From positions 62,001 to 126,000 of the forward strand of contig NZ_JAHZTC010000015.1 in NCBI RefSeq assembly GCF_019599265.1: a DNA stretch of 64,000 nucleotides. The letters run 5' to 3'. This DNA is from Pontibacter sp. HSC-14F20. Its GTDB lineage: Bacteria; Bacteroidota; Bacteroidia; Cytophagales; Hymenobacteraceae. Below the pieces are notes generated by a model that saw nothing but the letters and a program-made list of their open reading frames with translations, did no database searches and was not told where the DNA came from. Of this stretch, positions 1-7,803 are shown in pieces. The stretch's first letter is position 1, and every line of letters starts with the position of its first letter. The position numbers were made by a program, and so were the translations under genes.

Positions 1-45
1 CAGCGAGGAAGCAACAGGGCTGATTTAAAGCAAATGACTAAGTAA
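1..45 (+). CDS. 3' end of an upstream gene, possibly nuoI
   Basis: The window opens inside what is probably the gene before nuoJ. Frame 1 reads a charged tail (QRGSNRADLKQMTK) and stops at 45; frame 2 would stop at 28. Which frame is coding cannot be decided from 45 bases. By the usual nuo order, nuoI (the ferredoxin-like subunit) precedes nuoJ, so this is the natural guess, but it rests on gene order only. Confidence 0.3.
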   Translation, partial: QRGSNRADLKQMTK

Positions 46-61
46 ACTGATACTGATAAGT

Positions 62-574
62 ATGTTGTTCTACATATTCGCAGCGCTAGCTATACTTTCG
101 GGAGCCTACATGGTGCTGACGCGGAACCTGCTGTATGCCGGTTTTTCGCTGCTACTTACTTTACTAAGTATAGCCGCCATTTATGTGTTGCTTTTTGCTG
201 ATTTTGTAGCCGTTACCCAACTGATGGTATACGTAGGCGGTGTGCTCGTGCTGATTCTTTTCGGCATCATGCTCAGCAGCCGGGTACACGATAAGTCGGT
301 TATGTCAGAAAATACGAATGTAGGATGGGGCGTTACGATCTCTATGCTCACACTGATCGGGTTAAGTTATACCATCTGGCAGGCAGGTTTCAGTTCACTT
401 CCATGGATTCAACAGGGTGATACCAACGTTTTGGCTGGGCAAAAGAGTACCGTGCAACTTATCGGTATAAAACTGATGACCGACTTTGTGCTGCCTTTCG
501 AGATAGCCTCTCTATTGTTGCTTATTGCGCTTATGGGAGCCGCTTACATCGCCACTGAAAAACAGAACGTATAA
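62..574 (+). CDS. nuoJ: NADH-quinone oxidoreductase subunit J
   Basis: Membrane subunit of respiratory complex I, 170 residues. Five hydrophobic segments are visible, beginning with an N-terminal helix (FYIFAALAILSGAYMV) and a second helix after the RNLLYAGFSLL stretch that is typical of NuoJ. The segment QLMVYVGGVLVLILFGIML matches the conserved helix of the family, and the C-terminal helix before ATEKQNV is also characteristic. It is part of the proton-translocating arm in the inner membrane. Its stop overlaps the nuoK start by one base (TAATG), so the two are translationally coupled. Confidence 0.93.
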   Translation: MLFYIFAALAILSGAYMVLTRNLLYAGFSLLLTLLSIAAIYVLLFADFVAVTQLMVYVGGVLVLILFGIMLSSRVHDKSVMSENTNVGWGVTISMLTLIGLSYTIWQAGFSSLPWIQQGDTNVLAGQKSTVQLIGIKLMTDFVLPFEIASLLLLIALMGAAYIATEKQNV

Positions 575-888
575 TGTTAACCGAGATTCCGTTAGAACAT
601 ATTCTGCTGTTGAGTGCTGCCTTGTTCACGATTGGCATCCTGGCCGTCATTACCAAGCGCCATGCCGTGGTGGTACTGATGGGTATAGAATTGATCTTCA
701 ATGCAGCAAACCTCAACTTAGTAGCCTTCAGCCGTCACGATCCCCAACTGCTGCAGGGCCAGTTGTTCTCGCTTTTCGTTATCCTGGTCGCCGCTGCCGA
801 AGCTGCCGTAGCGCTTGCCATTGTGCTGAAGGTATACCAGCATTTCAAAACAGCAAACCTTAATGAAATTATAAGTAAGGAGGGATGA
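574..888 (+). CDS. nuoK: NADH-quinone oxidoreductase subunit K
   Basis: Small complex I membrane subunit (104 residues, normal family length) with three transmembrane helices. The family motif around the conserved glutamates is clear: VLMGIELIFNAANLNLVAF carries Glu in helix 2, and AAAEAAVALAIVLKVYQ carries Glu in helix 3; both are needed for proton pumping in studied homologues. The gene follows nuoJ with a one-base overlap. Normally nuoL, nuoM and nuoN would follow; here the next genes are on the other strand and unrelated, so the operon ends or was broken at this point. Confidence 0.95.
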   Translation: MLTEIPLEHILLLSAALFTIGILAVITKRHAVVVLMGIELIFNAANLNLVAFSRHDPQLLQGQLFSLFVILVAAAEAAVALAIVLKVYQHFKTANLNEIISKEG

Positions 889-929
889 ATAACTGGTTAA
901 TTCATAATTTTCATTTAGCTAAAGCTTAA
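885..929 (+). pseudogene. Possible stump of the next nuo gene (nuoL start)
   Basis: A near-perfect ribosome binding site (AAGGAGGG, 878-885) sits inside the last codons of nuoK. The only ATG it could serve overlaps the nuoK stop as ATGA, the same tight coupling as nuoJ-nuoK. That frame, however, stops after 14 codons (MNNWLIHNFHLAKA). The arrangement looks like the start of a lost downstream cistron such as nuoL, joined to foreign DNA. This is inference; the ribosome binding site could also be chance purine-rich coding sequence. Confidence 0.3.
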
Positions 930-2219
930 CATCCCCTTAACTAGTACTACGACTTTATAAAAAGTGTCTGATAAAAATTGAAGTATTAGGATAGGTGCAA
1001 GAGTCTCCACATATTTTATAATACTCCAATTATAAGAGGGAACACCTACAATCAAGCACATTAAAGTAAGGAATGATTTGGAATTACTTAAGCTACTGTT
1101 GAGTTGCCTATTAATATAAGCGGAAATACAAACAAAAGTTGAAGGCAATATATCGGTTAAAGTCTGCTTTGGCACTATTAAGAGAATTGCAAATGTCGAG
1201 GAAGTCCATAAGAAAACCCACCGTCCGTAATCCCACCCTAATATAAAAAGTGGAGCCACAGCAAATAATTGAATTATTAAGAGACTTGATAAATGTGCTA
1301 TATTGAAACTTAAAATGGGTTTATAATTTAATATCCTAAAATTGAGGTTATTGATATTTATTAGAATAAAGTAGATAGAACTTATGATAAGTGCCCAAGC
1401 AAAAGGCGCATAGATGTCAAAGTCAAAATTTTTGATTGTGGCGCCAAAATAACTAAGTCCTTCTGCTAGTGTCCACGAAATACCATCAATTGCAGCTGGC
1501 GGTGCCTCGTTTCCCCCTTGTTCAATGGGAAAATTGATGTTATTCCAAGATCTCCATATGCTGGAGGCAATTTTAAGAGTTCCCTTGAAGTATGCTATGC
1601 TAATGAAGGTGATAAAGGCTGGGAGCAATTGCAACGAAGCAATAGAAATATTGTATACAAATGAGCGTGCTTGAGATGTGTATACTTTTTGGTTTCTATG
1701 ATATAGTAAGAGAAATATAAATGGTAAGCCAAAGAATGCAATAGATTCGTGTATTAAAATTCCTATTACTAAAAATAGGTTAACTAGTGCTATAACAAAC
1801 TTGCCACCTTTTGTTATAAAATACATAGCTGCAATAAAGAGCAAAAGCTCTATCACATCTTTTCTTACCCAAAAGTCATTAATGATTGGATTACCGAGAA
1901 AGAATACAAAAGGAAATAGAAAAACAGGGTAGCCCTTGACAATAAAAGATTTTAGAAAGAAATAAATTAAGAACAAATAAGCAATCAGGCTTAATAAAAT
2001 GATGATAAGGTATGGGCTTAGGTGTAAATGTTGAGATATTTGATATAAAATTTCACCTAACAAACCTCTTCTTACAAATCCACCCTGATAATTGATAAGA
2101 AACTCTGTGATATGCCAGCTTTCTTTTTCATAGCCTGCTTTTATACTTCCTAAGAGTCGAATTACAAGTACAAGAACAAATAAAACGTAGAATGCATTAA
2201 TGATTCGATCTCTTTTCAT
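915..2219 (-). CDS. Polytopic membrane protein of a surface-glycan island
   Basis: A 434-residue protein with about ten to eleven hydrophobic segments and short loops. Near the N-terminus it has NYQGGFVRRGLLGE (about residues 43-56), a stretch I associate with uncharacterised polysaccharide-locus membrane proteins, and later a NPIINDFWVRKD loop. The layout resembles polymerase-like or GT-C-like integral membrane enzymes, but no catalytic motif is certain, so no reaction is assigned. It starts 5 bases after the stop of the STELLO-like gene and is the last gene of the minus-strand trio. Base composition is very AT-rich (15 G+C in 60 at 1741-1800), unlike the surrounding chromosome. Its stop codon overlaps the short frame following nuoK. 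Confidence 0.7.
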   Translation of the reverse strand: MKRDRIINAFYVLFVLVLVIRLLGSIKAGYEKESWHITEFLINYQGGFVRRGLLGEILYQISQHLHLSPYLIIILLSLIAYLFLIYFFLKSFIVKGYPVFLFPFVFFLGNPIINDFWVRKDVIELLLFIAAMYFITKGGKFVIALVNLFLVIGILIHESIAFFGLPFIFLLLYHRNQKVYTSQARSFVYNISIASLQLLPAFITFISIAYFKGTLKIASSIWRSWNNINFPIEQGGNEAPPAAIDGISWTLAEGLSYFGATIKNFDFDIYAPFAWALIISSIYFILININNLNFRILNYKPILSFNIAHLSSLLIIQLFAVAPLFILGWDYGRWVFLWTSSTFAILLIVPKQTLTDILPSTFVCISAYINRQLNSSLSNSKSFLTLMCLIVGVPSYNWSIIKYVETLAPILILQFLSDTFYKVVVLVKGMLSFS

Positions 2220-2223
2220 CTGA

Positions 2224-3243
2224 TTAACTTATCTGGCTTACTGGCAGCAGTGATGCAATATCTTTAAGCCATGTTTCAAGCAAACCTAGTTCTGCAGGAT
2301 CTATAATTTCAAGCTCAACTAGTTTGGTGTAGCACACAATCAAATTCTCAGGGATGTTTTTAAGGCCATCTTGTAACTTTAAGTTTTTAAGGCTCTGCAA
2401 TATTAGATCGTTGTTCCTATATCCAGGGATCTCATCCTTGAAATCATTCATTAAATTATGAACGTTTCTTTCTTGACGAACGGTACAGTTGTGAAACAAG
2501 ATAGGCCATCCGCAAGTCCAAGCGATCCGTTGTGCTACAAAAGAGCGCCAGATGTCCGTCATTCTGAAACTGCAGTAAGATGGTAGATATAGTAAAGGAA
2601 AGGCCTCTTTAAACCACGTCGTATTTTGGCTATTGAAGGGACAAAAGGAATTTGCTCCTAATGCAATACTCTTAGACATTTTAAAATAAACTGGTAACGA
2701 CCTGGTTAATCTGTATATCGCATCTACATCAGGGTTTTCATCAGCTAAGCCCTGCTGTATAGGACTTTTTACAAGAGTAGTTTTGCTTAACTTTGGAATT
2801 GCCTCATGTAAGTGCTCTAGAGCAAAGCCTCTTGGCCAAATATTAGTATCGGCGAAATACCTGTAAACATTTGTCCATCCTGTATCTTCCAATAGGTGAG
2901 CCTCAGCCTCAATTAACCTTTCATCCCAAAAAGTTGCTAGTGGTATATTGTCATCATCTGTTTCTACTATAATCTCTGCGCCACTTTCAATAGCTTTTAA
3001 ATAACCAAGGTTCTTGCGCGAGTAATGTCCAACAGGTAGTTTTTCAGCTAAATCAAATGGGAGTTGGCCTTGATCTTCCAGGGAATAGAATTCACAGCCT
3101 TCTAAAGAGAATTCCTTAGGACTAGATATGTCGCCGATTACAATCAGTGGTACTTGGTGACTGACCGCTCTCGCAGCTATTTTTGTCAGAACAGGGTGAC
3201 ACTCATCAGCAATAGATGTAATTACAATGAAAGTTTTATTCAT
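2224..3243 (-). CDS. STELLO-like (DUF288) glycosyltransferase
   Basis: A 339-residue protein beginning with a short beta strand and phosphate-type loop (KTFIVITSIADECHP), followed by KNLGYLKAIESGAEIIVETDDDN. The run of Asp residues TDDDN at about residues 95-99 is the probable metal/nucleotide-sugar DXD site, and the KNLGYLKAI context is the signature I recognise from the STELLO/DUF288 family (eukaryotic and bacterial). There is no signal peptide, so it acts at the cytoplasmic side. It lies between a GT2 gene and a membrane protein gene on the same strand, pointing to lipid-linked or surface-glycan synthesis. The sugar and acceptor are unknown. Confidence 0.75.
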   Translation of the reverse strand: MNKTFIVITSIADECHPVLTKIAARAVSHQVPLIVIGDISSPKEFSLEGCEFYSLEDQGQLPFDLAEKLPVGHYSRKNLGYLKAIESGAEIIVETDDDNIPLATFWDERLIEAEAHLLEDTGWTNVYRYFADTNIWPRGFALEHLHEAIPKLSKTTLVKSPIQQGLADENPDVDAIYRLTRSLPVYFKMSKSIALGANSFCPFNSQNTTWFKEAFPLLYLPSYCSFRMTDIWRSFVAQRIAWTCGWPILFHNCTVRQERNVHNLMNDFKDEIPGYRNNDLILQSLKNLKLQDGLKNIPENLIVCYTKLVELEIIDPAELGLLETWLKDIASLLPVSQIS

Positions 3244-3293
3244 ATGGAGGAATTAGAATACAGGAATTCCAATATGTGTTATAGCCATGACGC

Positions 3294-4025
3294 TTACTTT
3301 ATTGATGGAGCCCTAAATGCTACTCTTTTGGTTACATAGTAAAGTAGTACATAAATAGAGTTTAAAATTGCCTTTCCAGAAACTCTAGGTGATGGTGCTC
3401 TATATTGAATTGGTATTTCGACAAATCGGGTTTTACGAAGAAGGTAGCGAAGTTCCGTTTGGTAAAAATGAGCCTCAGATAGCAGGTTGTAGGATAAGAA
3501 TTTTCTTACTATTTCAAGACTGAACCCTTGAAACCCGGACGTCATGTCATGCATCTTAGTTCCTAATAGTAGATTAGAAAGTAAAGTACCTACTCTTGAT
3601 AAGAAAGTCCTCTTCCAATTTGAATCTACTATAGCCCCCCCAGCAATAAATCGACTCCCAAAGACACAATCATAATCCTTAAGCAATAGAGATAAAAATC
3701 GTGAGATTGCATTAGGATCGTGAGATAGACCGGCATCCATCTCTATGATAAAATCATGTTCTGCCTTAGCTGCAACCTGATACCCACAAATGTAAGCGTC
3801 AACAACATTCCTCGTTTCCGGTGCCCAAACTGTTACAAATCTTGCATCAATGGAAGAGGTGTGTTGGCATAATTGTAATGTTCTGTCCTTGGATGCCTTA
3901 TCTACAATAAAATATACTTGACCGCACTCCAACTGATTCAACACTCCTGCTAGGGTATTCACAAAAGGTTGAAAGTCTTTCTCCTCATTTGCCATTGGAA
4001 TGATAACAGCAAAGTTTTGTCTCAT
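3294..4025 (-). CDS. Family 2 glycosyltransferase (dolichol-phosphate-sugar synthase type)
   Basis: A 243-residue GT-A enzyme. The N-terminus FAVIIPMANEEKDF is the classical GT2 nucleotide-binding strand, and IIEMDAGLSHDPNAI holds the DXD-type metal site. FGSRFIAGG and the later MTSGFQGFSLEIV are features of polyprenyl/dolichol-phosphate mannosyl- or glucosyltransferases. No C-terminal membrane helices are obvious, so it is the DPM1-like soluble form. It is the first gene of the minus-strand trio; 50 bases separate it from the STELLO-like gene. It probably makes a polyprenyl-phosphate sugar used by the membrane protein downstream, an inference from context. Confidence 0.82.
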   Translation of the reverse strand: MRQNFAVIIPMANEEKDFQPFVNTLAGVLNQLECGQVYFIVDKASKDRTLQLCQHTSSIDARFVTVWAPETRNVVDAYICGYQVAAKAEHDFIIEMDAGLSHDPNAISRFLSLLLKDYDCVFGSRFIAGGAIVDSNWKRTFLSRVGTLLSNLLLGTKMHDMTSGFQGFSLEIVRKFLSYNLLSEAHFYQTELRYLLRKTRFVEIPIQYRAPSPRVSGKAILNSIYVLLYYVTKRVAFRAPSIK

Positions 4026-4223
4026 TATTTAGATTGTAGGCGTAAAGATGATTCGACTATTGTCAGGTTTATGAGCGAATTTAAGATAAATATTCGTAAG
4101 GAGTCAAATTTACTATAATTCAGGATTATGCATCCTTATAATGCGTAATAAAGACTTTGGATTACAATACATAAGTAGCATTAAGTAAGATAGATTAGTA
4201 TAAAACTCAAACAGTAGATATAA
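4026..4223. other. AT-rich intergenic stretch upstream of the glycan trio
   Basis: About 200 bases with no coding frame. On the minus strand a TAAATTTG element (4105-4112) fits the Bacteroidota -7 box, but no TTG is placed 19-20 bases upstream, so the promoter call is weak. The stretch also separates the transferred-looking glycan genes from the broken T9SS gene tail. Confidence 0.4.
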
Positions 4224-4591
4224 GTCCGATCTACAAACTATACCTTTCACGACCGCCAACCATTAGTAGGCACTTCCTACTATCGCCTCAAGCAAGTTGA
4301 CGAAGACCTGACTTATACCTACACCAGTGTAATCGCAGTTTCTAATCAGCAGCGAAGTCCGCTGCTTTATACCCTACGCTCGCACAACAGGAGCTAAAAG
4401 TGGAGCTGCCGCTGGCTCACTTAACCTACGATGCGGCCGTGTATGATAAAATGGGTCGCATGGTGCTGCGCCAAAGTCTTATGGGCTTTACCCACTCGTT
4501 AGATGTCAGCCGACTGGGGCACGGGAACTATACCTTGGTACTCTTGAATGAAATGGGGGAGAAGCAGGCACTACGATTTTTGGAGAGATAG
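4224..4591 (+). pseudogene. Decayed 3' end of a T9SS cargo protein (type A sorting domain)
   Basis: Two frames together read as the end of a type IX secretion cargo protein. Frame one (from 4224) gives NYTFHDRQPLVGTSYYRLKQ followed by VDEDLTYTYTSVIAV, the standard linker before a sorting domain, and stops at 4397. Frame two gives ALYPTLAQQELKVELPL, then a domain containing VYDKMGRMVLRQ, GNYTLVLL and a C-terminal arginine (FLER), stopping at 4591. One lost or gained base near 4360-4370 would join them. The 5' part of the gene is absent: an in-frame stop lies at 4221-4223 and foreign-looking DNA lies before it. This is a remnant, not an expressed gene. Confidence 0.8.
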
Positions 4592-4629
4592 CTATACCTG
4601 AAAATAGCTATACCTGCCACATGCAAAAA

Positions 4630-4667
4630 AGCAGAAGGGCCAGCTAGAAATAGCTGGCCCTTCTGCT
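4630..4667 (-). terminator. Intrinsic terminator of the isc operon
   Basis: A perfect 17-base-pair stem (AGCAGAAGGGCCAGCTA and its complement) closed by a four-base loop. Read on the minus strand it is followed by six U residues. It lies 22 bases past the iscA stop, so it ends the isc transcript. Confidence 0.93.
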
Positions 4668-4688
4668 CTGTATAAGTTGCTGTTTATG

Positions 4689-5015
4689 TTAAACGGAGAA
4701 GCTGTCACCGCAACCGCAGGTACGGGAGGCGTTCGGGTTGTTGAAATAGAAGCCCTTGCCGTTCAGGCCGTCCGAAAAGTCAAGTTCGGTGCCCGCCAAG
4801 TATAGGAAGCTCTTCATATCTACCACTACCTTAATGCCTTTGTCCTCAAACTCCTGGTCCATGGGCTTTACTTCATCGTCGAAGTCAAGGTTATAGGAGA
4901 GACCGGAACAACCGCCTCCGGCCACAGATGCGCGCAGGCGAAACGTATCGTCTAGCTGAGCATCCTGCTTCAGCCTCAATACTTTCTCTTTTGCTTTATC
5001 TGATACTGTTATCAT
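4689..5015 (-). CDS. iscA: Iron-sulfur cluster assembly carrier (IscA/SufA/ErpA family)
   Basis: A 108-residue HesB-type protein. The three cluster/iron ligands of the family are present: Cys36 in GGGCSGLSY and Cys100/Cys102 in RTCGCGDSF near the C-terminus. It receives clusters built on IscU or delivers iron and passes clusters to apo-proteins in the cytoplasm. It is the last gene of iscS-iscU-x-iscA and is followed by a strong terminator. Whether it is closer to IscA, SufA or ErpA cannot be told from sequence alone; operon membership favours IscA. Confidence 0.9.
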   Translation of the reverse strand: MITVSDKAKEKVLRLKQDAQLDDTFRLRASVAGGGCSGLSYNLDFDDEVKPMDQEFEDKGIKVVVDMKSFLYLAGTELDFSDGLNGKGFYFNNPNASRTCGCGDSFSV

Positions 5016-5028
5016 AACATTTCTTTCT

Positions 5029-5436
5029 TTAAGATACCGGATTCAGCACCACACTGAAAACAGTAATCGTGTTCATGTCGCGGCCAAAGTATAATTTGTC
5101 GAGTGCCTCGTACATATTACGGGCCCGGAAGTAGGAAGTATTCAACTCTTTATCTCCATGGGCCATCCACTGCACGGTATACGGACTCTCTTTTGCTTTA
5201 TAACTCTGCACATACTCCCACATCTTACGAAGCGCATCCACTCTATCGTATCCTATTTCTGTGTGAAATAGAAAAGACTGCAGGTGGCGCGGATTTACCG
5301 TAATCAGATCCAGACGCACTTTGTTATTCATCGGTCGGAATTCGAAAAGCAGACTGTCACCGCTTAAGCCTAAGTGGTTCTCAATCTGCTTTTGAATGCG
5401 TGCACTTTCTACATGCACCTCTGTCGTTGACTCCAT
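5029..5436 (-). CDS. Unknown protein encoded inside the isc operon
   Basis: A 135-residue soluble-looking protein that I do not recognise. It has no signal peptide, no membrane helix and no cysteine at all, which argues against direct cluster binding. It is rich in aromatic and charged residues, with an alternating beta-type N-terminal half ([19 protein letters not shown]) and a helical middle ([18 protein letters not shown]). It is packed between iscU (15 bases away) and iscA (13 bases away), so it is co-transcribed with cluster assembly genes. It may be an accessory or partner protein; no function is assigned. Confidence 0.8.
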   Translation of the reverse strand: MESTTEVHVESARIQKQIENHLGLSGDSLLFEFRPMNNKVRLDLITVNPRHLQSFLFHTEIGYDRVDALRKMWEYVQSYKAKESPYTVQWMAHGDKELNTSYFRARNMYEALDKLYFGRDMNTITVFSVVLNPVS

Positions 5437-5451
5437 GCGTGAGTCCGGGTC

Positions 5452-5865
5452 TTAGTGGTGAGACTTCGGCATTTCCAAAGCAGGAAGGCCGTTCTTTACT
5501 CTGTAGTCGTTGATGGCAGATTTAATTGCATCTTCAGCCAGCACAGAGCAGTGGATTTTCACAGGCGGCAATGCCAGTTCTTCCACGATGTCCATGTTGT
5601 CGATGGCAAGGGCTTCGTCAACAGACTTGCCTTTCAGCCACTCGGTAGCCAGCGACGAAGAAGCGATCGCAGAACCACAACCGAACGTCTTGAACTTCGC
5701 GTCGGTGATAATCTGGTTTTCGTCAACTTCAATCTGAAGGCGCATTACGTCACCGCACTCAGGTGCACCTACAAGGCCAGTACCCACGCTGTTCTTCGCT
5801 TTATCAAGCGTACCAACGTTGCGTGGATTGTTATAATGGTCGATTACTTTATCTGAATAAGCCAT
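5452..5865 (-). CDS. iscU: Iron-sulfur cluster scaffold protein
   Basis: A 137-residue scaffold on which cysteine-derived sulfur and iron are assembled into [2Fe-2S]. The ligands fall at the same positions as in the E. coli protein: Cys37 with Asp39 (PECGDVM), Cys63 (FGCGSA) and Cys106 (IHCSVLAEDA). The LPPVK chaperone-recognition motif is at 99-103, although no hscA/hscB genes are present in this window. The protein ends in a histidine pair (SHH). It sits directly downstream of iscS, its sulfur donor, in the same operon. Confidence 0.96.
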   Translation of the reverse strand: MAYSDKVIDHYNNPRNVGTLDKAKNSVGTGLVGAPECGDVMRLQIEVDENQIITDAKFKTFGCGSAIASSSLATEWLKGKSVDEALAIDNMDIVEELALPPVKIHCSVLAEDAIKSAINDYRVKNGLPALEMPKSHH

Positions 5866-5955
5866 AGCTATTTATAATTACTAGTTTTTAATGATTAATG
5901 AATAATAAGGGGGAGAACAATCAATCATTATTCATTCTCCATTATTAATTAAACC
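5866..5955. repeat. Intergenic inverted AT-rich repeat between iscS and iscU
   Basis: The 90-base gap holds an imperfect inverted repeat built from ATGATTAATGAATAATAA (about 5890) and TTATTCATTCTCCATTATTAATT (first part at about 5928). Similar AT-rich inverted repeats lie in other intergenic gaps of this window (7691-7803, 35532-35647). It may fold in the iscS-iscU transcript and influence the relative amounts of the two products, but this is speculation. Confidence 0.5.
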
Positions 5956-7170
5956 TTAGTGATCTGCCCACTCAATTGAGTTCAGGTCGATGCCTTCTTT
6001 GAACATCTCCCACAATGGCGACATCTCACGCAGTTTGGCAACAGCCTCTTTCACGTGATTGATGGCGAAATCAATTTCCTCTTCTGTTGTAAAGCGGCTC
6101 AAACCGAAACGCAGCGAAGAGTGTGCAAGGTCGTCACTTAATCCTAACGCTTTTAGCACGTAAGAAGGTTCTAAAGATGCTGATGTACAGGCAGAACCGG
6201 AAGAAACAGCGATGTCTTTTACGCCCATCATCAAGCCTTCGCCTTCTACATACTTAAAGGAAATGTTGGTTACGTGCGGAAGACGGTGCTCACGCGAACC
6301 GTTTACATAAGATTCCTCGATTGTCAGAAGCTCTTTCTCGAGTCTGTCGCGCATAGCTGAAAGACGGGCTGTGTCTTTCTCCATATCCTGTTTTGCAATC
6401 TCGCAAGCCTTACCCAGGCCTACTATACCTGGTACGTTCAGCGTACCAGAGCGCATGCCGCGTTCATGTCCGCCACCGTCCATCTGAGCAGTTACTTTTA
6501 CACGTGGGTTTTTGCGACGTACGTACAGGGCGCCAACACCTTTCGGTCCGTACATTTTGTGGCCAGAGAAAGCCATCAGGTCAATGCCGTCAGCTTCTAC
6601 GTCCACTGGAATCTTACCTACCGCCTGCGTAGCGTCTGTGAAGAACAGCACACCGCGCTTCTTGGCGATGGCAGAGATTTCACGAATTGGCTGAATTACA
6701 CCCACTTCGTTGTTACCATACATGATCGAGATCAGGATGGTCTTGTCTGTAATGGCTTCTTCCAGTTGTTGCAGGTCAATCAGACCCTCAGCGTTTACAG
6801 GCAGGTAAGTTACCTTGCCACCGATTTTTTCGATGTGCTTGCAGGTATCCAACACCGCTTTGTGCTCGGTAGTAGTCGTGATGATGTGGTTACCCTTCGA
6901 AGCGTACATCTCAAACACACCTTTGATAGCGAGGTTGTCAGACTCGGTAGCGCCGGAAGTGAAGATGATTTCTTTAGGCGAACAGTTGATAAGTGAGGCG
7001 ATTTGCTCACGGGCATAGTCAACAGCCTCCTCGGCATGCCAGCCGAATGCGTGGTTACGGGAAGCGGCATTGCCAAACTTGCCAGTGAAGTACGGCATCA
7101 TGGCCTCCAGCACGCGCGGATCAAGCGGTGTAGTGGCGTTGTTGTCTAAGTATATCGGAAATGTTAGCAT
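5956..7170 (-). CDS. iscS: Cysteine desulfurase
   Basis: PLP-dependent enzyme that removes sulfur from L-cysteine and hands it to IscU and other acceptors. It has 404 residues, the normal IscS length. The PLP lysine is Lys205 in [11 protein letters not shown], and the catalytic Cys328 lies in [14 protein letters not shown], a long active-site loop typical of IscS rather than SufS. TEHKAVLD near residue 101 is the conserved histidine that stacks on PLP. It is the first gene of the minus-strand isc operon; no iscR-like regulator lies beside it. The divergent neighbour is an epimerase gene 118 bases away. Confidence 0.96.
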   Translation of the reverse strand: MLTFPIYLDNNATTPLDPRVLEAMMPYFTGKFGNAASRNHAFGWHAEEAVDYAREQIASLINCSPKEIIFTSGATESDNLAIKGVFEMYASKGNHIITTTTEHKAVLDTCKHIEKIGGKVTYLPVNAEGLIDLQQLEEAITDKTILISIMYGNNEVGVIQPIREISAIAKKRGVLFFTDATQAVGKIPVDVEADGIDLMAFSGHKMYGPKGVGALYVRRKNPRVKVTAQMDGGGHERGMRSGTLNVPGIVGLGKACEIAKQDMEKDTARLSAMRDRLEKELLTIEESYVNGSREHRLPHVTNISFKYVEGEGLMMGVKDIAVSSGSACTSASLEPSYVLKALGLSDDLAHSSLRFGLSRFTTEEEIDFAINHVKEAVAKLREMSPLWEMFKEGIDLNSIEWADH

Positions 7171-7288
7171 ATCACTATTTTTTTATCTCTTTTAATCCTG
7201 TCTGATTAACAGTTGTGAGAAATTATTAGTTTTGAATTCCCTGCAAAATTAACAAAAAAAGGTTACTTAGACTAATTACAAATTGAAA

Positions 7289-7690
7289 ATGGTAAACGTA
7301 GAACATATAGGTATAGCAGTTAAAAATTTTAGTGAGGCAAATGCCCTGTATTTTAAATTGCTGGGCGTAGAACCTTATAAAACAGAGTTTGTGGAGTCTG
7401 AGGCTGTAAACACCTCTTTCTTCAAGGTAGGCGGCACCAAAATAGAGCTTTTGGAGGGCACAACTCCCGATAGCGCCATTAGCAAGTTCATCGAAAAGCG
7501 CGGTGAAGGTATACACCACATCGCCTTTGAAGTGGAAGATATACTTGCCGAAATGGAGAGGCTGAGAGGTGAAGGCTTCACTTTACTGAACGAAACGCCC
7601 AAAAAAGGCGCCGATAACAAGCTGGTTTGCTTTGTGCACCCCAAAAGCGCTAACGGTGTGCTGATTGAACTGACGCAGGAGATTCGGTAA
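7289..7690 (+). CDS. mce: Methylmalonyl-CoA epimerase
   Basis: A 133-residue VOC-fold enzyme interconverting (2R)- and (2S)-methylmalonyl-CoA in propionate metabolism. The metal-binding frame is visible: VEHIGIAV at the N-terminus, GIHHIAFEVEDI in the middle and GVLIELTQ at the C-terminus supply the His/Glu ligands of the two beta-alpha-beta modules. A TTG six bases upstream is in frame, but the ATG at 7289 gives the standard family start (MVNVEHIG). It is transcribed away from iscS and has no obvious partner gene in the window. Confidence 0.92.
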   Translation: MVNVEHIGIAVKNFSEANALYFKLLGVEPYKTEFVESEAVNTSFFKVGGTKIELLEGTTPDSAISKFIEKRGEGIHHIAFEVEDILAEMERLRGEGFTLLNETPKKGADNKLVCFVHPKSANGVLIELTQEIR

Positions 7691-7803
7691 ATGGTTTCAT
7701 GGCTGCATTGTTAAATTGTTGAATTCAGCTAATGTTTCGATTCGAGTATAAGCTCCGAGAGGAACAACCATTTAACCATAAAGCAATTTAACCATCTAAA
7801 ACG
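7691..7803. repeat. Short inverted AT-rich repeat between mce and tsaC
   Basis: The gap contains ATTGTTAAATTGTTGAATTC on one side and two copies of TTTAACCAT (7770-7800 region) on the other, forming an imperfect hairpin. Such gap fillers recur in this window and probably act as bidirectional terminators or dispersed repeats. Confidence 0.4.

Noticed and set aside
885-929. A real small gene after nuoK with a strong ribosome site
   Set aside because: Only 14 codons, no family resemblance, and its end overlaps the stop of the opposite gene; kept only as a possible stump.
6466-6996. 176-codon plus-strand frame opposite iscS
   Set aside because: Antisense shadow; IscS residues Lys205 and Cys328 fix the minus strand as coding.
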